This document shows positions 1 to 8,557 of a stretch of DNA of 64,000 nt, piece after piece (the stretch's first letter is position 1; every line of letters begins with the position of its first letter). Source of the stretch: Nonomuraea roseoviolacea subsp. carminata. GTDB taxonomy: Bacteria > Actinomycetota > Actinomycetes > Streptosporangiales > Streptosporangiaceae. Under the pieces are notes generated by a model. That model searched no databases. It saw only the letters and a list, made by a program, of their open reading frames with translations, and had not been told where the DNA came from. The position numbers and the translations under genes are program-made. The stretch spans positions 6,169,001 to 6,233,000 of the forward strand of contig NZ_JAMZEC010000001.1 of the NCBI RefSeq assembly GCF_024172185.1, written 5' to 3'.

Positions 1-210
1 GCTCGGCGTGGCCGCGGTCGTGGCGGGGGAGACGTCCGAGGCGAGGGCCGGGGCGGCGGACGGTTCGTCGTCGGAGACGGCCCAGGCGGTGGTGGACGCG
101 GCGGCCAGGAGGGCGGCACCGGCGGCCACGGTGGTCCAGCGGCGCCTGCCGGGAGCCGTCAGCCGGCTCGTGGGGTGCGGGGAATGAGGCTTCTGGGAGT
201 GCTGACCCAA
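1..210 (-). CDS. N-terminal part of a secreted or membrane-anchored protein (gene runs off the left edge)
   Basis: On the minus strand the frame is open from about 272 to the window edge. It encodes a basic stretch (PGRRRW) followed by an Ala/Leu/Val-rich hydrophobic segment (TVAAGAALLAAAST) and then a Ser/Ala/Pro/Thr-rich region, the usual layout of an actinobacterial signal peptide or N-terminal anchor. No ATG or GTG start with a convincing ribosome-binding site is visible. I placed the start at the in-frame TTG at 210, with an AGGA about 12 nt upstream, but it is uncertain. The function cannot be called from this fragment. Confidence 0.5.
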   Translation of the reverse strand, partial: MGQHSQKPHSPHPTSRLTAPGRRRWTTVAAGAALLAAASTTAWAVSDDEPSAAPALASDVSPATTAATPS

Positions 211-732
211 GGGGAACCACGGTCCTAGGTAGGGGACAGGACAGGGAAGGGCCAGACGGGGGTTGGGGGATCAGGGGGCGCACACGTCGGCCGTTCCCGC
301 GGGCGGGGCGGTGAGCTCCGCGGCGTGGACGAAGATATGCGACCAAAGCCAGGTAAAGGCAAGTTAATGCGACGTCGAGTGATATATCCCACTCTGGGGT
401 CAAGTTTGTGGTGAAGTGGTGATTGAGGCCATATCCCCTGATGGGGCGCTTTTTGATCTTTTCTGGCTCTTTGGGATTTCTTGATCCCTCGCTTCTGGGG
501 GATCTTCGCGGGTGCGCGCCGCTCCAGCACCTTGATCTCGTTCGGATATAGCCGTATTTCCGGAAAAGGTCGGATGCCGTGCCATGACGTCGCACGTCAT
601 CGCCGCCATTACCTCCCGCGTCATTGCCGCGATACAGCCGCACGCGTCATCGTCGATCACGCAAGCGGCCGGCACAGCCGGCCGGCAGCGGCCCGAGGCA
701 GGCAGAAGCCGGCAGAAGCAGGAGGAACGAAC
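211..732. other. Intergenic region between the left-edge gene and the MFS exporter
   Basis: This 520-bp gap holds no gene I can support. Its 320-480 part is AT-richer than the surroundings (GATATATCCC near 381, TTTTTGATCTTTTCTGG near 450) and is the likely location of divergent promoters. The right part carries the palindrome and phased CGTCAT boxes described separately. Confidence 0.5.
584..650. promoter_or_regulatory. Candidate operator: perfect palindrome plus phased CGTCAT boxes
   Basis: ATGACGT (584-590) and ACGTCAT (594-600) form a perfect inverted repeat around CGC. The half-site CG(C)GTCAT recurs at 617-624 and 643-650, spaced 24 and 26 bp. The array lies 83-149 bp upstream of the exporter start at 733. 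Drug-exporter genes are usually repressed by a TetR or MarR protein, but no regulator gene lies next to it here. Confidence 0.45.
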
Positions 733-2127
733 ATGTCCGCCGTCAAGGCACCCCCGCTCGCCCCCGCACGGGCGGCGGTTCCCGGCTGGGGCACCCTGCT
801 GGTCCTCCTCGCCGGGGTCTTCATCACCACCCTCGACTTCTTCGTCGTCAACGTCGCGATCCCCTCCCTCCAGCGCGACCTGCACGCCACGCCGTCCCAG
901 ATCCAGTTCGTGGTCGCCGGGTTCGGCGTCGCGCTCGCCGCCGGGCTGATCACCGCCGGGCGGCTGGGCGACCTGTACGGGCGGCGGCGGATGTTCGCCC
1001 TCGGCCTGGCCTTCTTCACGCTGGCCTCGGCGGCGTGCGGGGCGGCGCCCACCGCCGGGTTCCTGATCGGCGCGCGGATCGCCCAAGGCGTCGGCGCCGC
1101 GCTGCTGATGCCGCAGGTCCTGGCCATCGTCAACACCGCCTACACCGGCGAGCGCCGGGCCAGGGCGTTCAACGCCTACGGCGTCGCGATGGGCTTCGGC
1201 GGCGTGTTCGGCCAGCTCATCGGCGGCGTGCTGATCAACGCGGACATCGCCGGGCTGGGCTGGCGCACCATCTTCCTGATCAACGTGCCGGTGGGCGCGG
1301 TCGCGCTGGCGCTGATCCCCCGGCTCGTCCCCGAGACCCGCGCCGCGGGTGGTGCGCGGCTGGACCTGGCCGGCACGGTGCTGGTCTCGCTCGGCCTGGT
1401 CGCGATCGTGTACCCGCTCGTGCAGGGGCGTGAGCAGGGCTGGCCGGCGTGGACCTGGCTGTGCCTCGGCGCGGCGGTCGTCCTGCTGGCGGCGTTCGCG
1501 CTGCGCCAGCGCCGGATCGCGGCGCCCCTGGTGAACCCGGCGCTGTTCCGGCACCGCTCGTTCGGCGTGGGCATGGTCGTGAGCCTGCTGCACGCCATGA
1601 CGATGGGCTCGTTCTTCCTGATCCTCGCCCTCTACCTGCAGAACGGCCGCGGGCTGGGCGCCCTGGACTCTGGGCTGATCTTCCTCCCGCTCGGCATCGG
1701 CTACTTCGTGTCCTCGGCCCGGGCGGCGCGCGTCGCGGCCCTGCTCGGCAGGCAGGTCGTCGCGGTCGGCGCGCTGACCATGGCACTCGGGTACGCGATC
1801 CTCGCCGGGACCGTCACCGCCCTCGGCGACCACGGCCCCGTCGGCTGGGTCATCCCCGGCCTGGTGGTCGCCGGCGCCGGGATGGGGCTGGTCATGGCCC
1901 CTCTGCCGGCCCTGGCGCTGAACGGCGTGGACGGCGCCCACGCCGCCGCGGCGTCCGGCGTCCTGAGCACCGCGCAGCAGGCGGGCGGCGCGATCGGCGT
2001 CGCGCTGGTCGGCCTGGTCTTCTACGGCTCGCTCGGGACGGTGCCGCACGCCTTCGCGGCGGGGCTCATCCTGCTGATCGTCCTGGACGCCGTGGTCGCC
2101 GCCCTGGTGCAGGCGCTGCCCCGCTGA
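733..2127 (+). CDS. MFS drug:H+ antiporter, DHA2 (EmrB/QacA) family
   Basis: This predicted 464-residue integral membrane protein has the length and hydrophobicity pattern of 14-helix EmrB/QacA exporters, which expel lipophilic drugs using the proton gradient. The N-terminal helix (LLVLLAGVFITTLDFFVVNVA) carries the family's acidic residue (D35). Motif A is GRLGDLYGRRR at about 77-86, and a motif-C-like Gly-rich helix follows (GVAMGFGGVFGQLIGG). The ATG at 733 follows AGGAGGAACGAAC and fits best; upstream in-frame codons give a non-hydrophobic, atypical extension. It appears monocistronic, with a terminator hairpin at 2168-2198. The substrate is unknown. Confidence 0.88.
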   Translation: MSAVKAPPLAPARAAVPGWGTLLVLLAGVFITTLDFFVVNVAIPSLQRDLHATPSQIQFVVAGFGVALAAGLITAGRLGDLYGRRRMFALGLAFFTLASAACGAAPTAGFLIGARIAQGVGAALLMPQVLAIVNTAYTGERRARAFNAYGVAMGFGGVFGQLIGGVLINADIAGLGWRTIFLINVPVGAVALALIPRLVPETRAAGGARLDLAGTVLVSLGLVAIVYPLVQGREQGWPAWTWLCLGAAVVLLAAFALRQRRIAAPLVNPALFRHRSFGVGMVVSLLHAMTMGSFFLILALYLQNGRGLGALDSGLIFLPLGIGYFVSSARAARVAALLGRQVVAVGALTMALGYAILAGTVTALGDHGPVGWVIPGLVVAGAGMGLVMAPLPALALNGVDGAHAAAASGVLSTAQQAGGAIGVALVGLVFYGSLGTVPHAFAAGLILLIVLDAVVAALVQALPR

Positions 2128-2167
2128 CCGAGGGCCCGCGGCGCGCCACGACGACCCTCCTCCGGCC

Positions 2168-2198
2168 CCGTGCCCCCGGCAGTCCGCCGGGGGCACGG
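2168..2198 (+). terminator. Terminator hairpin after the MFS exporter
   Basis: CCGTGCCCCCGGC (2168-2180) and GCCGGGGGCACGG (2186-2198) form a perfect 13-bp stem with a 5-nt loop, followed by a short pyrimidine run (CTTTCC). It lies 41 bp past the exporter stop and before the sigma-factor promoter region. Confidence 0.75.
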
Positions 2199-2298
2199 AG
2201 CTTTCCGCACCTTTCCCCGGTACGGTGCAACCGTTCGCCCGGCCCGGCGCATCAGGTGGGCGTGAGAGCAATCCCCCCGGGACCGCCCTGGGAGCCCG

Positions 2299-2823
2299 AT
2301 GAGCCCCGATGACGAGTACACCGCCTACGTGAGCGGGCGCCTGCCCTGGTTACGCCGGGTGGCGTACCTGCTGTGCCAGGACTGGCACCGGGCCGACGAC
2401 CTGGTGCAGAGCGCCATCACGCGGCTCTACGTCAAGTGGCGGCGGGCACGCGCCGCCGACGACCTCGACGCGTACGTTCGCGTGATCCTCGTGCGCGTCT
2501 TCCTCGCCGAGCAGCGGGGCGGCTGGTTCTCCCGCGTACGGGTCACCCACGCGCCGCCCGCCGGCCCCGCCGCCCACGCCAACCATGACCTGGCCCTGGA
2601 CCTGCGCCGCGCGCTGACGGCCGTGCCGCCGCGCCAGCGGGCCACGCTCGTGCTGCGCTATCACTGCGACCTGAGCGTCGAGCAGACCGCTCAGGTGCTG
2701 GGATGCAGCACCGGAACCGTCAAGAGCCAGACCGCCCGCGGCCTGGCCGCCCTGCGCGCGGAGCTGGGGCCGTCCTACTCCCAAGTGCCCTACCCGCACC
2801 CGACGCACACGGAGGAGCGCTGA
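2299..2823 (+). CDS. ECF RNA polymerase sigma factor, SigE family
   Basis: This 174-residue protein has the two-domain architecture of extracytoplasmic-function sigma factors. Region 2 (RVAYLLCQDWHRADDLVQSAITRLYVKWRR, described in pieces: RVAYLLC, then DDLVQ) is at about 17-48. Region 4 (LPPRQR-like PPRQRATLVLRYHCDLSV, then a helix-turn-helix with GCSTGTVKSQTARGL) is at about 110-155. The start follows GGGAGCCCG. An inverted repeat ACGGT-GCA-ACCGT (2222-2234) upstream contains the GCAACC motif often seen in -35 elements of such sigma factors, suggesting autoregulation. Its stop overlaps the next start by one base (TGATG), so the two are coupled. Confidence 0.88.
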   Translation: MSPDDEYTAYVSGRLPWLRRVAYLLCQDWHRADDLVQSAITRLYVKWRRARAADDLDAYVRVILVRVFLAEQRGGWFSRVRVTHAPPAGPAAHANHDLALDLRRALTAVPPRQRATLVLRYHCDLSVEQTAQVLGCSTGTVKSQTARGLAALRAELGPSYSQVPYPHPTHTEER

Positions 2824-3998
2824 TGGACACCAAGGACCTGTTCGACCGGCTGGCGGCCGAGGAGCAGCCGCCGACGACCGTGGACGTGCGCCGCGCCGTC
2901 ACCGCCGGGCGCGCCACGCGCAGGCGCCGCCGCACCGCCCTCGCCGCGGGCGGGCTGGCGGTGTGCCTCGCCGGCACGTTCACCTGGCACGGCCTGGAGG
3001 GTCAGGTCCGGGGCGACCGGACGGCCACCGTCGTCCACGAGACCCCGGACAAGGACACGCTGCCCGCCTCCGGCGTGGGCCCCCTGAGCCACGCCTACTA
3101 CGACTGGTGCGGGGAGAAGTGGAGCCCCGGCAAGGCGGCCTCCTTCGCCGGCCGGGACTGCGTCCAGTGGAAGGTGGTGACCCGCGACGGCCGGACGTAC
3201 CGGATGCCGGAGGCGGCGGGCGTCTACCTCGACCAGACCGCGGCGAACTACATGAACACCGCCGCGCCCCTGAGGATCACTCCCGACGGCCGCCGGATCG
3301 CGTACTACAGCGCGAAAGACCAGAGGTTCGCGGTCCGGGACCTGGCGAGCGGGCAGGTCTGGCTCAGCCCGCAGACCGTGTCACACGAGGAGATGGTGAA
3401 GAACGGGGCGTTCGTCACCCTCTCGCCCGAGGGACGCTACCTCGTCCTGAACGGCCGGCTGCGGGCGGTCGTCGACATGGAGACGGGCCGGGTCACGGAC
3501 GTGCCGCAAGGGTGGCAGCCGATGACCGTGGCCCGCGGCGGCGACCGGGTGATCGTCCAGAACGACCGGTCGCGGTACGGCCTCCTGGAGGACGGCCGGG
3601 TGCGCCCCTTCGCCGGACCCATCGGGGAGTCGCTGAGCGACCTGGCTCCCGACGGGCGCACCGTGGCCTATCTGGGCCGTCCCGGACCGCACGGCGAAGG
3701 CATGAACCTGCCGAAGCCCGACACGATCGTCACCGTGGACGCGACGACCGGGAAGGTGCTGCGCAGAGTGAAGTTCCGCGACGCGCCTCGCGGGTTCGAC
3801 CCATGGCGGATCGGATACTGGCGCGGGCCGACCCAGGTGGTCGTCAGCGATGTGATCACCGGCCGCCTGAAGCCCGGTGAGGTGCCCCGGCTGGGGGAGA
3901 TCGCGTATGCCGTCGACGTCACCACCGGTGAGGTGCGCAAGCTCGGCACCTACGCCTTCCGCGGCTGGGGCGGCGACGTCGTCATCCCCGGCATGTGA
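2823..3998 (+). CDS. Membrane-anchored propeller-like protein coupled to the sigma factor (candidate anti-sigma partner)
   Basis: This predicted 391-residue protein has a cytoplasmic N-terminus of about 35 residues ending in RATRRRRR, one transmembrane segment at about 40-57 (ALAAGGLAVCLAGTFTW), and a large extracellular domain. That domain repeats short beta-rich units such as ITPDGRRIAYYS, LSPEGRYLVLNG and LAPDGRTVAYLG, typical of TolB/WD40-like propellers. It starts on the sigma-factor stop codon. Membrane proteins coupled to SigE-family sigma genes often act as anti-sigma factors or sensors. No ZAS zinc motif (HxxxCxxC) is visible, so the anti-sigma role is inference from position. Confidence 0.72.
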   Translation: MDTKDLFDRLAAEEQPPTTVDVRRAVTAGRATRRRRRTALAAGGLAVCLAGTFTWHGLEGQVRGDRTATVVHETPDKDTLPASGVGPLSHAYYDWCGEKWSPGKAASFAGRDCVQWKVVTRDGRTYRMPEAAGVYLDQTAANYMNTAAPLRITPDGRRIAYYSAKDQRFAVRDLASGQVWLSPQTVSHEEMVKNGAFVTLSPEGRYLVLNGRLRAVVDMETGRVTDVPQGWQPMTVARGGDRVIVQNDRSRYGLLEDGRVRPFAGPIGESLSDLAPDGRTVAYLGRPGPHGEGMNLPKPDTIVTVDATTGKVLRRVKFRDAPRGFDPWRIGYWRGPTQVVVSDVITGRLKPGEVPRLGEIAYAVDVTTGEVRKLGTYAFRGWGGDVVIPGM

Positions 3999-4023
3999 GG
4001 ACGACGGGGCTCGCGGGCGCGCG

Positions 4024-5547
4024 TCACAGCATGAGGGAGCGGACCGTCTCCACGGTGTCGGCGTCCTGCGCCCGCTTGTCGGGGCGGTAGCGCAGGACGC
4101 GGGCGAAGCGCAGCGCCATGCCGCCCGGGTAGCGGGGCGAGCGCTGCACCCCGTCGAAGGCGATCTCCACCACCAGCTCGGGGCGCAGCGTCACCGTCCA
4201 CGCGTCGGTCGGCCCCTCGGCCAGCTCCAGGAACCGCTCCGTCTGCCAGGCCAGCAGCTCGTCGGTCAGTCCCTTGAACGTCTTGCCGAGCATCACGTAC
4301 CCGCCCTCCGGGTCACGGGCGCCCAGGTGCAGGTTGGACAGCTTGCCCTGGCGCCGCCCGTGCCCCCACTCGGCGGCCAGGACGACGAGGTCGAGCGTGT
4401 GGCGCGGCTTGACCTTCACCCACCCCGCGCCCCGGCGGCCCGCCGCGTAGGGGGACGACAGCGACTTGACGACCAGGCCCTCGTGGCCGGCCCTGACCAC
4501 GTCGGCGAAGAACCGCTCGGCCTCGGCCACGTCGGCCGTGACCAGGCGGGGCGTCAGCAGCTCGGGCGGCACCGTGCGGCTCAGCTCCTCCTGCCGGCGC
4601 TCGTACGGCAGGTCGAGGAGGTCCTCGCCGGCGACCCGCAGCGCGTCGAAGAAGAACACGCTGAGCGGCGTCTGCTCGCGCAGCCGCGCCACGTCGAGCT
4701 TGCTCGTGGCGCGGCTCGCCGTCACCTGGAACGGGTGCGGCCGCCCGTCGGGACGCAGCGCGATCACCTCGCCGTCGAGCACCACGTCGTCCACCGGGAG
4801 GGCCAGCACGGCCTCGGCCAGCTCGGGGACCTGCGGGGTGATGTCGTCGAGCGTGCGGGTGAAGATCCTGACCTCGCCGTCCGAGCGGTGGGCCTGCACG
4901 CGCACGCCGTCGAGCTTCCACTCCAGGGCGGCGGGCGCGCCGGCCTTGGCCAGGGCGGCGGCGACGTTGGGCGCGCTGCCGGCCAGCATGGGCGAGACCG
5001 CCCGCCCCACCTCCAGCCGGAAGCCCCGCAGCGCCTCCACCCCGCCCGTCAGCGCCGCGGCGCCGACGGCGGGCAGCGAGCCGCGGAGCGTCAGCGCCCG
5101 CCGCACGTCGGGCGACGGCGCGCCGGACGCCTTGGCGACCGCCTCGATCATCACGCCGTCGAGCGCGCCCTGCCGCAGCTCGCCGCTGAGCAGCCGCAGC
5201 ATGAACGCCTGCTCCTGGCTCGTCAGCCCCGCGAACAGCTCGTCGACCAGCGCCTTGCGCGCCGCCTGCGAGCCCTGGCCGGACACGGCCTTGATCGCGC
5301 TCAGCCGCTCGTCGACGGCGGCCAGCGTGGCCGTGGCGGCGAGCTTGGGCTGCGGCAGGTCACGCAGCGTGCGCCAGCCGACGCCGATCTGGCGTTGGGG
5401 CAGCTCACCGGACAGGTAGGAGATCGCGATCCCCGCCTCCGCCGGGCCCACCCTGCCGAGCAGCTCGGCCAGATGGCCGATCTTGCCCAGGCGGGCCGAT
5501 GTCCGCGTCACCGCCTCCGAGACCCGCACCACGTCGATCAGTAGCAC
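4024..5547 (-). CDS. ligB: ATP-dependent DNA ligase LigB
   Basis: The 507-residue protein matches mycobacterial LigB in length and order of motifs. It seals DNA nicks through a ligase-AMP intermediate, as an accessory to the NAD-dependent LigA. The adenylation motif is EWKLDGVRVQ with the lysine at about 211. Downstream nucleotidyltransferase motifs include DGEVIAL, FFFDAL, EGLVVKS and WVKVKPRHTLDLVV, and a C-terminal OB-fold region ends in YPGGMALRFARVLRYRPDK. The N-terminal 200 residues correspond to the DNA-binding domain. The start is GTG at 5547. The gene runs convergently to the sigma operon, 25 bp away. Confidence 0.93.
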   Translation of the reverse strand: MLLIDVVRVSEAVTRTSARLGKIGHLAELLGRVGPAEAGIAISYLSGELPQRQIGVGWRTLRDLPQPKLAATATLAAVDERLSAIKAVSGQGSQAARKALVDELFAGLTSQEQAFMLRLLSGELRQGALDGVMIEAVAKASGAPSPDVRRALTLRGSLPAVGAAALTGGVEALRGFRLEVGRAVSPMLAGSAPNVAAALAKAGAPAALEWKLDGVRVQAHRSDGEVRIFTRTLDDITPQVPELAEAVLALPVDDVVLDGEVIALRPDGRPHPFQVTASRATSKLDVARLREQTPLSVFFFDALRVAGEDLLDLPYERRQEELSRTVPPELLTPRLVTADVAEAERFFADVVRAGHEGLVVKSLSSPYAAGRRGAGWVKVKPRHTLDLVVLAAEWGHGRRQGKLSNLHLGARDPEGGYVMLGKTFKGLTDELLAWQTERFLELAEGPTDAWTVTLRPELVVEIAFDGVQRSPRYPGGMALRFARVLRYRPDKRAQDADTVETVRSLML

Positions 5548-5637
5548 ACCGCCTATGGTGCCTCACGACACCGACATTTCCCCACCTCGGGGTGCACCGA
5601 TTCGTCCCGCCGAGATGTCGTGCCCGGGAGACGGCGA

Positions 5638-5666
5638 CGGCCGGGCCCCCGAAGGAGGCCCGGCCG
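5638..5666 (-). terminator. Terminator hairpin after the FKBP gene
   Basis: CGGCCGGGCC (5638-5647) and GGCCCGGCCG (5657-5666) are perfectly complementary across a 9-nt loop. On the minus strand this lies about 35 bp past the FKBP stop and before ligB, so it would separate the two transcripts. No T-run follows, as is common in actinomycete terminators. Confidence 0.65.
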
Positions 5667-5699
5667 CGCCGGAGGTCGTGCCGTGTGACGCCGCGACGG

Positions 5700-6074
5700 C
5701 TAGCGCACGCCCAGGAGGTCCACCACGAAGATGAGCGTCTCTCCCGGCTTGATGCGGTTGCCGGCGCCGGCGTTGCCGTAGCCGAGGTGCGGCGGGATGA
5801 CCAGCTTGCGCCGGCCGCCCACCTTCATGCCCGCGACGCCGCGGTCCCAGCCGGCGATGACCCGGCCGGCGCCCAGGGGGAACTCGAACGCCTGGCCGCG
5901 GTTCCACGACGCGTCGAACTCCTCACCGGTCGAGAAGGCGACGCCCACGTAGTGGACGCTGACGTCCTGACCGGGCTTGGCCTCGGGGCCGTCCCCCTCG
6001 ACGATGTCGACGATCTCGAGGTCAGCGGGCGGCTGGCCCTCAGGGAAGTCGATTTCCGGCTTGTCGAGTGCCAC
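5700..6074 (-). CDS. FKBP-type peptidyl-prolyl cis-trans isomerase
   Basis: This 124-residue single-domain protein catalyses cis-trans isomerisation of X-Pro bonds. The FKBP core shows VSVHYVGVAFSTGEEFDAS, the active-site strand FEFPLGAGRVIAGWDRGV (the conserved Val-Ile-Trp trio) and VPPHLGYG-like IPPHLGYGNAG near the C-terminus. No signal peptide or lipobox is visible, so it is probably cytosolic. The GTG start at 6074 is preceded by CAGGAG about 8 nt upstream. It is divergent from the SDR gene. Confidence 0.9.
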   Translation of the reverse strand: MALDKPEIDFPEGQPPADLEIVDIVEGDGPEAKPGQDVSVHYVGVAFSTGEEFDASWNRGQAFEFPLGAGRVIAGWDRGVAGMKVGGRRKLVIPPHLGYGNAGAGNRIKPGETLIFVVDLLGVR

Positions 6075-6168
6075 GAAGTGCTCCTGATATGACGATTGCT
6101 GATGCTGGTGTCGACCTTGTGAACGGGCAACCCGACGACTCTATGCGCTCGGGATATCGTCGGCGTCC

Positions 6169-6966
6169 ATGGCCGCCCTTTCACCTGATGGCATCCTGCT
6201 CACCGGGCGCGTCGCCGTGGTCACCGGCGGGGCGCGCGGGCTGGGCCGCGCGATCGCCGCCGCGTTCGCGGCGTTCGGCGCCGAGGTGGCGGTGTGCGAC
6301 CGCGTCACGCCGCCGGCCGGCGACCTCGCGATGACGCTGGACGTACGGGACCCGGTGTCCGTGGAGGTGTTCGCCGGCGCCGTGCGGGAGCGGTGGGGAC
6401 GGGTGGACGTGCTGGTCAACAACGCGGGCGGCACCTTCCACGCGCCGTTCCTCGGCACGTCCGAACGCGGCGAGCGCACGCTCGTCGAGGAGAACTTCAC
6501 CCAGGTCACCGGCATGATCCGGAAATTCCTGCCGATGATGGGCGAGGGCGCGTCGATCATCAACGTGACGTCCAGCGAGGCGCACCAGGCGGCGCCGGGG
6601 TTCGCGATCTACGCGGCGATGAAGGCGGCGGTGGAGAGCCTGACCCGCTCGCTGGCGCTGGAGCTCGCGCCCCGCGGCGTCCGCGTCAACGCCATTGCCC
6701 CCGACGCCCTGCCCACCGAGGGCGAGCTGGCCATGCGCGAGACCGTGCGCGCCGCCGACGCCGGTCGCGGCGCGGCCGACCCGGGAGGCGAGGAGACGCC
6801 GCCGTACGAGCCCGTGCGGCTGCCGCCGCTGGGCCGGCTCGGCGAGCCCTCCGACGCGGCGGCGGCAGCGGTGTTCCTGGCCGGCGACCTGGCCCGCTTC
6901 GTCACGGGCACGACGCTCCACGTGGACGGCGGCATCCACGCCGCCGGCGGCTGGCGCCGCGTCTGA
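6169..6966 (+). CDS. Short-chain dehydrogenase/reductase (SDR)
   Basis: This 265-residue classical SDR uses NAD(H) or NADP(H) to interconvert an alcohol and a carbonyl. It shows the Rossmann motif VTGGARGLGRA (residues about 19-29), the NNAGG motif, a catalytic Ser in NVTSSEAHQ, and YAAMK for the catalytic Tyr and Lys. The C-terminus TGTTLHVDGGIHAAGG is typical of the family. Residues about 187-220 carry an acidic and Gly-rich insertion near the substrate loop. No ribosome-binding site precedes the ATG at 6169, so the message may be leaderless. The substrate is unknown. Confidence 0.87.
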   Translation: MAALSPDGILLTGRVAVVTGGARGLGRAIAAAFAAFGAEVAVCDRVTPPAGDLAMTLDVRDPVSVEVFAGAVRERWGRVDVLVNNAGGTFHAPFLGTSERGERTLVEENFTQVTGMIRKFLPMMGEGASIINVTSSEAHQAAPGFAIYAAMKAAVESLTRSLALELAPRGVRVNAIAPDALPTEGELAMRETVRAADAGRGAADPGGEETPPYEPVRLPPLGRLGEPSDAAAAAVFLAGDLARFVTGTTLHVDGGIHAAGGWRRV

Positions 6967-6969
6967 GGC

Positions 6970-7002
6970 CGGGCCCACCGGCTGCTCGGGCCCACCGGCT
7001 GC
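6970..7002. repeat. Two tandem 16-bp copies just after the SDR stop
   Basis: CGGGCCCACCGGCTGC occurs at 6970-6985 and 6987-7002, separated by one base, in the short gap between two convergent genes. It is one of several short tandem duplications at gene 3' ends in this window. Confidence 0.8.
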
Positions 7003-7019
7003 CGCGTCCGGGCCCGGGC

Positions 7020-8459
7020 TCACCAGCTCTGGTGCAGCGGCATGCCCTCCGCGTAGCCGGAGCTGCCCTGGATGCCCACCACGGCCCGCTCGTGGAACTC
7101 CTCCAGCGTCATGGCCCCGGCGTACGTGCACGCCGAGCGCAGCCCCGCCACGATCGCGTCGACCTGGTCCTCCACGCTGGGCCGCCGCGGGTCGAGGTAC
7201 ATGCGCGAGGTGGAGATGCCCTCCTCGAACAGCGCCTTCCTGGCCCGCTCGAACGGGCTGTCCTCGGCGGTGCGCAGCCGCACGGCGCGCGCGGAGGCCA
7301 TGCCGAAGTTCTCCTTGTACTTGCGGCCGTCGGCGTCGGTGCGCGTGTCACCGGGCGACTCGTACGTGCCCGCGAACCACGACCCGATCATCACGTTGGC
7401 CGCCCCGGCCGCCAGGGCGAGGGCCACGTCGCGCGGGTGGCGCACGCCGCCGTCGGCCCACACGTGCCGGCCCAGCCGGCGGGCCTCGGCGGAGCATTCG
7501 AGCACCGCCGAGAACTGCGGCCGGCCCACCCCGGTCATCATCCGGGTCGTGCACATGGCGCCCGGCCCGACACCGACCTTGAGGATGTCGGCCCCGGCCT
7601 CGACCAGGTCGCGCACGCCCTCGGCCGTCACGACGTTGCCGGCCGCCACGGGCACGCCCGGGTCGAGGGCCCGCACCGCGCGCAGCGCCGAGATCATCTT
7701 CTCCTGGTGGCCGTGGGCGGTGTCGACGACCAGGCAGTCGACCCCGGCGTCCAGGAGCTCCTTGGCCTTGGCGGCGACGTCGCCGTTCACGCCCACGGCG
7801 GCGGCCACGCGCAGCCGGCCGGAGGCGTCCAGGGCGGGCTTGTAGAGGGTGGCGCGCAGGGCGCCGGTGCGGGTCAGGATGCCGACGAGCCGGCCGTCGC
7901 CGTCCACGATGGGTGCCAGCCGGTGGCGGCCCTCGTGCAGCCGCTCGAACGCGGCGCGCGGCTCCAGCCCGGCGGGCAGCGTCAGCAGCTCGCTCGACAT
8001 GACCTGGCTGAGCTGGGTGTACATGTCGACGTCCGGGCAGTCGGCCTCGGTGACCACGCCGACGGGGCGGTTGTCCCAGTCGACGACGATGACCGCGCCG
8101 TGGGCCCGCTTGGGCAGCAGTTGCAGCGCCTCGCCGACGGTGTCGTGCGGGGTGAGCGTCAGCGGCGTGTCGTGGACGAGGTCGCGCTTCTTCACCCAGT
8201 CCACGACGTCGGCGACGACGTCGATGGGGATGTCCTGCGGGATCACGGTGACGCCGCCGCGCCGCGCGATGGTCTCGGCCATGCGGCGGCCCGCGACGGC
8301 GGTCATGTTGGCGACGACGATCGGGATGGTCGTGCCCGTGCCGTCGGTGGTCGACAGGTCGACCGCGAGCCGGGAGCCTACCGAGGAGCGCGACGGCACC
8401 ATGAACACGTCGCTGTAGGTGAGGTCGTGGTGCGGCTCGATGCCGTTGAGAAATCTCAC
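7020..8459 (-). CDS. guaB1: GuaB1 family IMPDH-related protein, probable GMP reductase with CBS pair
   Basis: This 479-residue TIM-barrel enzyme has a tandem CBS insert at about 95-210. The catalytic loop is GVGPGAMCTTRMMTG, with the nucleophilic cysteine at about 303, preceded by DTAHGHQEKM and followed by WADGGVRHPRDVALALAAGA and MIGSWFAGT. Mycobacterial GuaB1 has been characterised as a GMP reductase that deaminates GMP to IMP and is regulated by purine nucleotides through the CBS domains. That activity is inferred here by family. The frame supports a GTG start at 8459; the ATG ten bases upstream is out of frame. Confidence 0.88.
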   Translation of the reverse strand: MRFLNGIEPHHDLTYSDVFMVPSRSSVGSRLAVDLSTTDGTGTTIPIVVANMTAVAGRRMAETIARRGGVTVIPQDIPIDVVADVVDWVKKRDLVHDTPLTLTPHDTVGEALQLLPKRAHGAVIVVDWDNRPVGVVTEADCPDVDMYTQLSQVMSSELLTLPAGLEPRAAFERLHEGRHRLAPIVDGDGRLVGILTRTGALRATLYKPALDASGRLRVAAAVGVNGDVAAKAKELLDAGVDCLVVDTAHGHQEKMISALRAVRALDPGVPVAAGNVVTAEGVRDLVEAGADILKVGVGPGAMCTTRMMTGVGRPQFSAVLECSAEARRLGRHVWADGGVRHPRDVALALAAGAANVMIGSWFAGTYESPGDTRTDADGRKYKENFGMASARAVRLRTAEDSPFERARKALFEEGISTSRMYLDPRRPSVEDQVDAIVAGLRSACTYAGAMTLEEFHERAVVGIQGSSGYAEGMPLHQSW

Positions 8460-8557
8460 GTTCGTCCATCTTATGCGGTGACAGGCCTATTCAGGGGTTT
8501 TCCCCGTTCTGAGGGGCTTATGATCGGCCCGGACACCCGAGGGGGAGGAGGGGCCCA

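Noticed and set aside
225..530. 101-codon minus-strand ORF in the left intergenic region
   Set aside because: Pro/Arg-rich with no ribosome-binding site; it spans the likely promoter area.
400..2271. Long open frame on the minus strand opposite the MFS exporter
   Set aside because: It is the antisense shadow of a GC-rich gene: no domain, Arg/Gly/Asp-rich composition, no ribosome-binding site.
3877..5544. Long open frame on the plus strand opposite ligB
   Set aside because: The ligase frame has clear catalytic motifs and matching length; this one has only charged low-complexity sequence.
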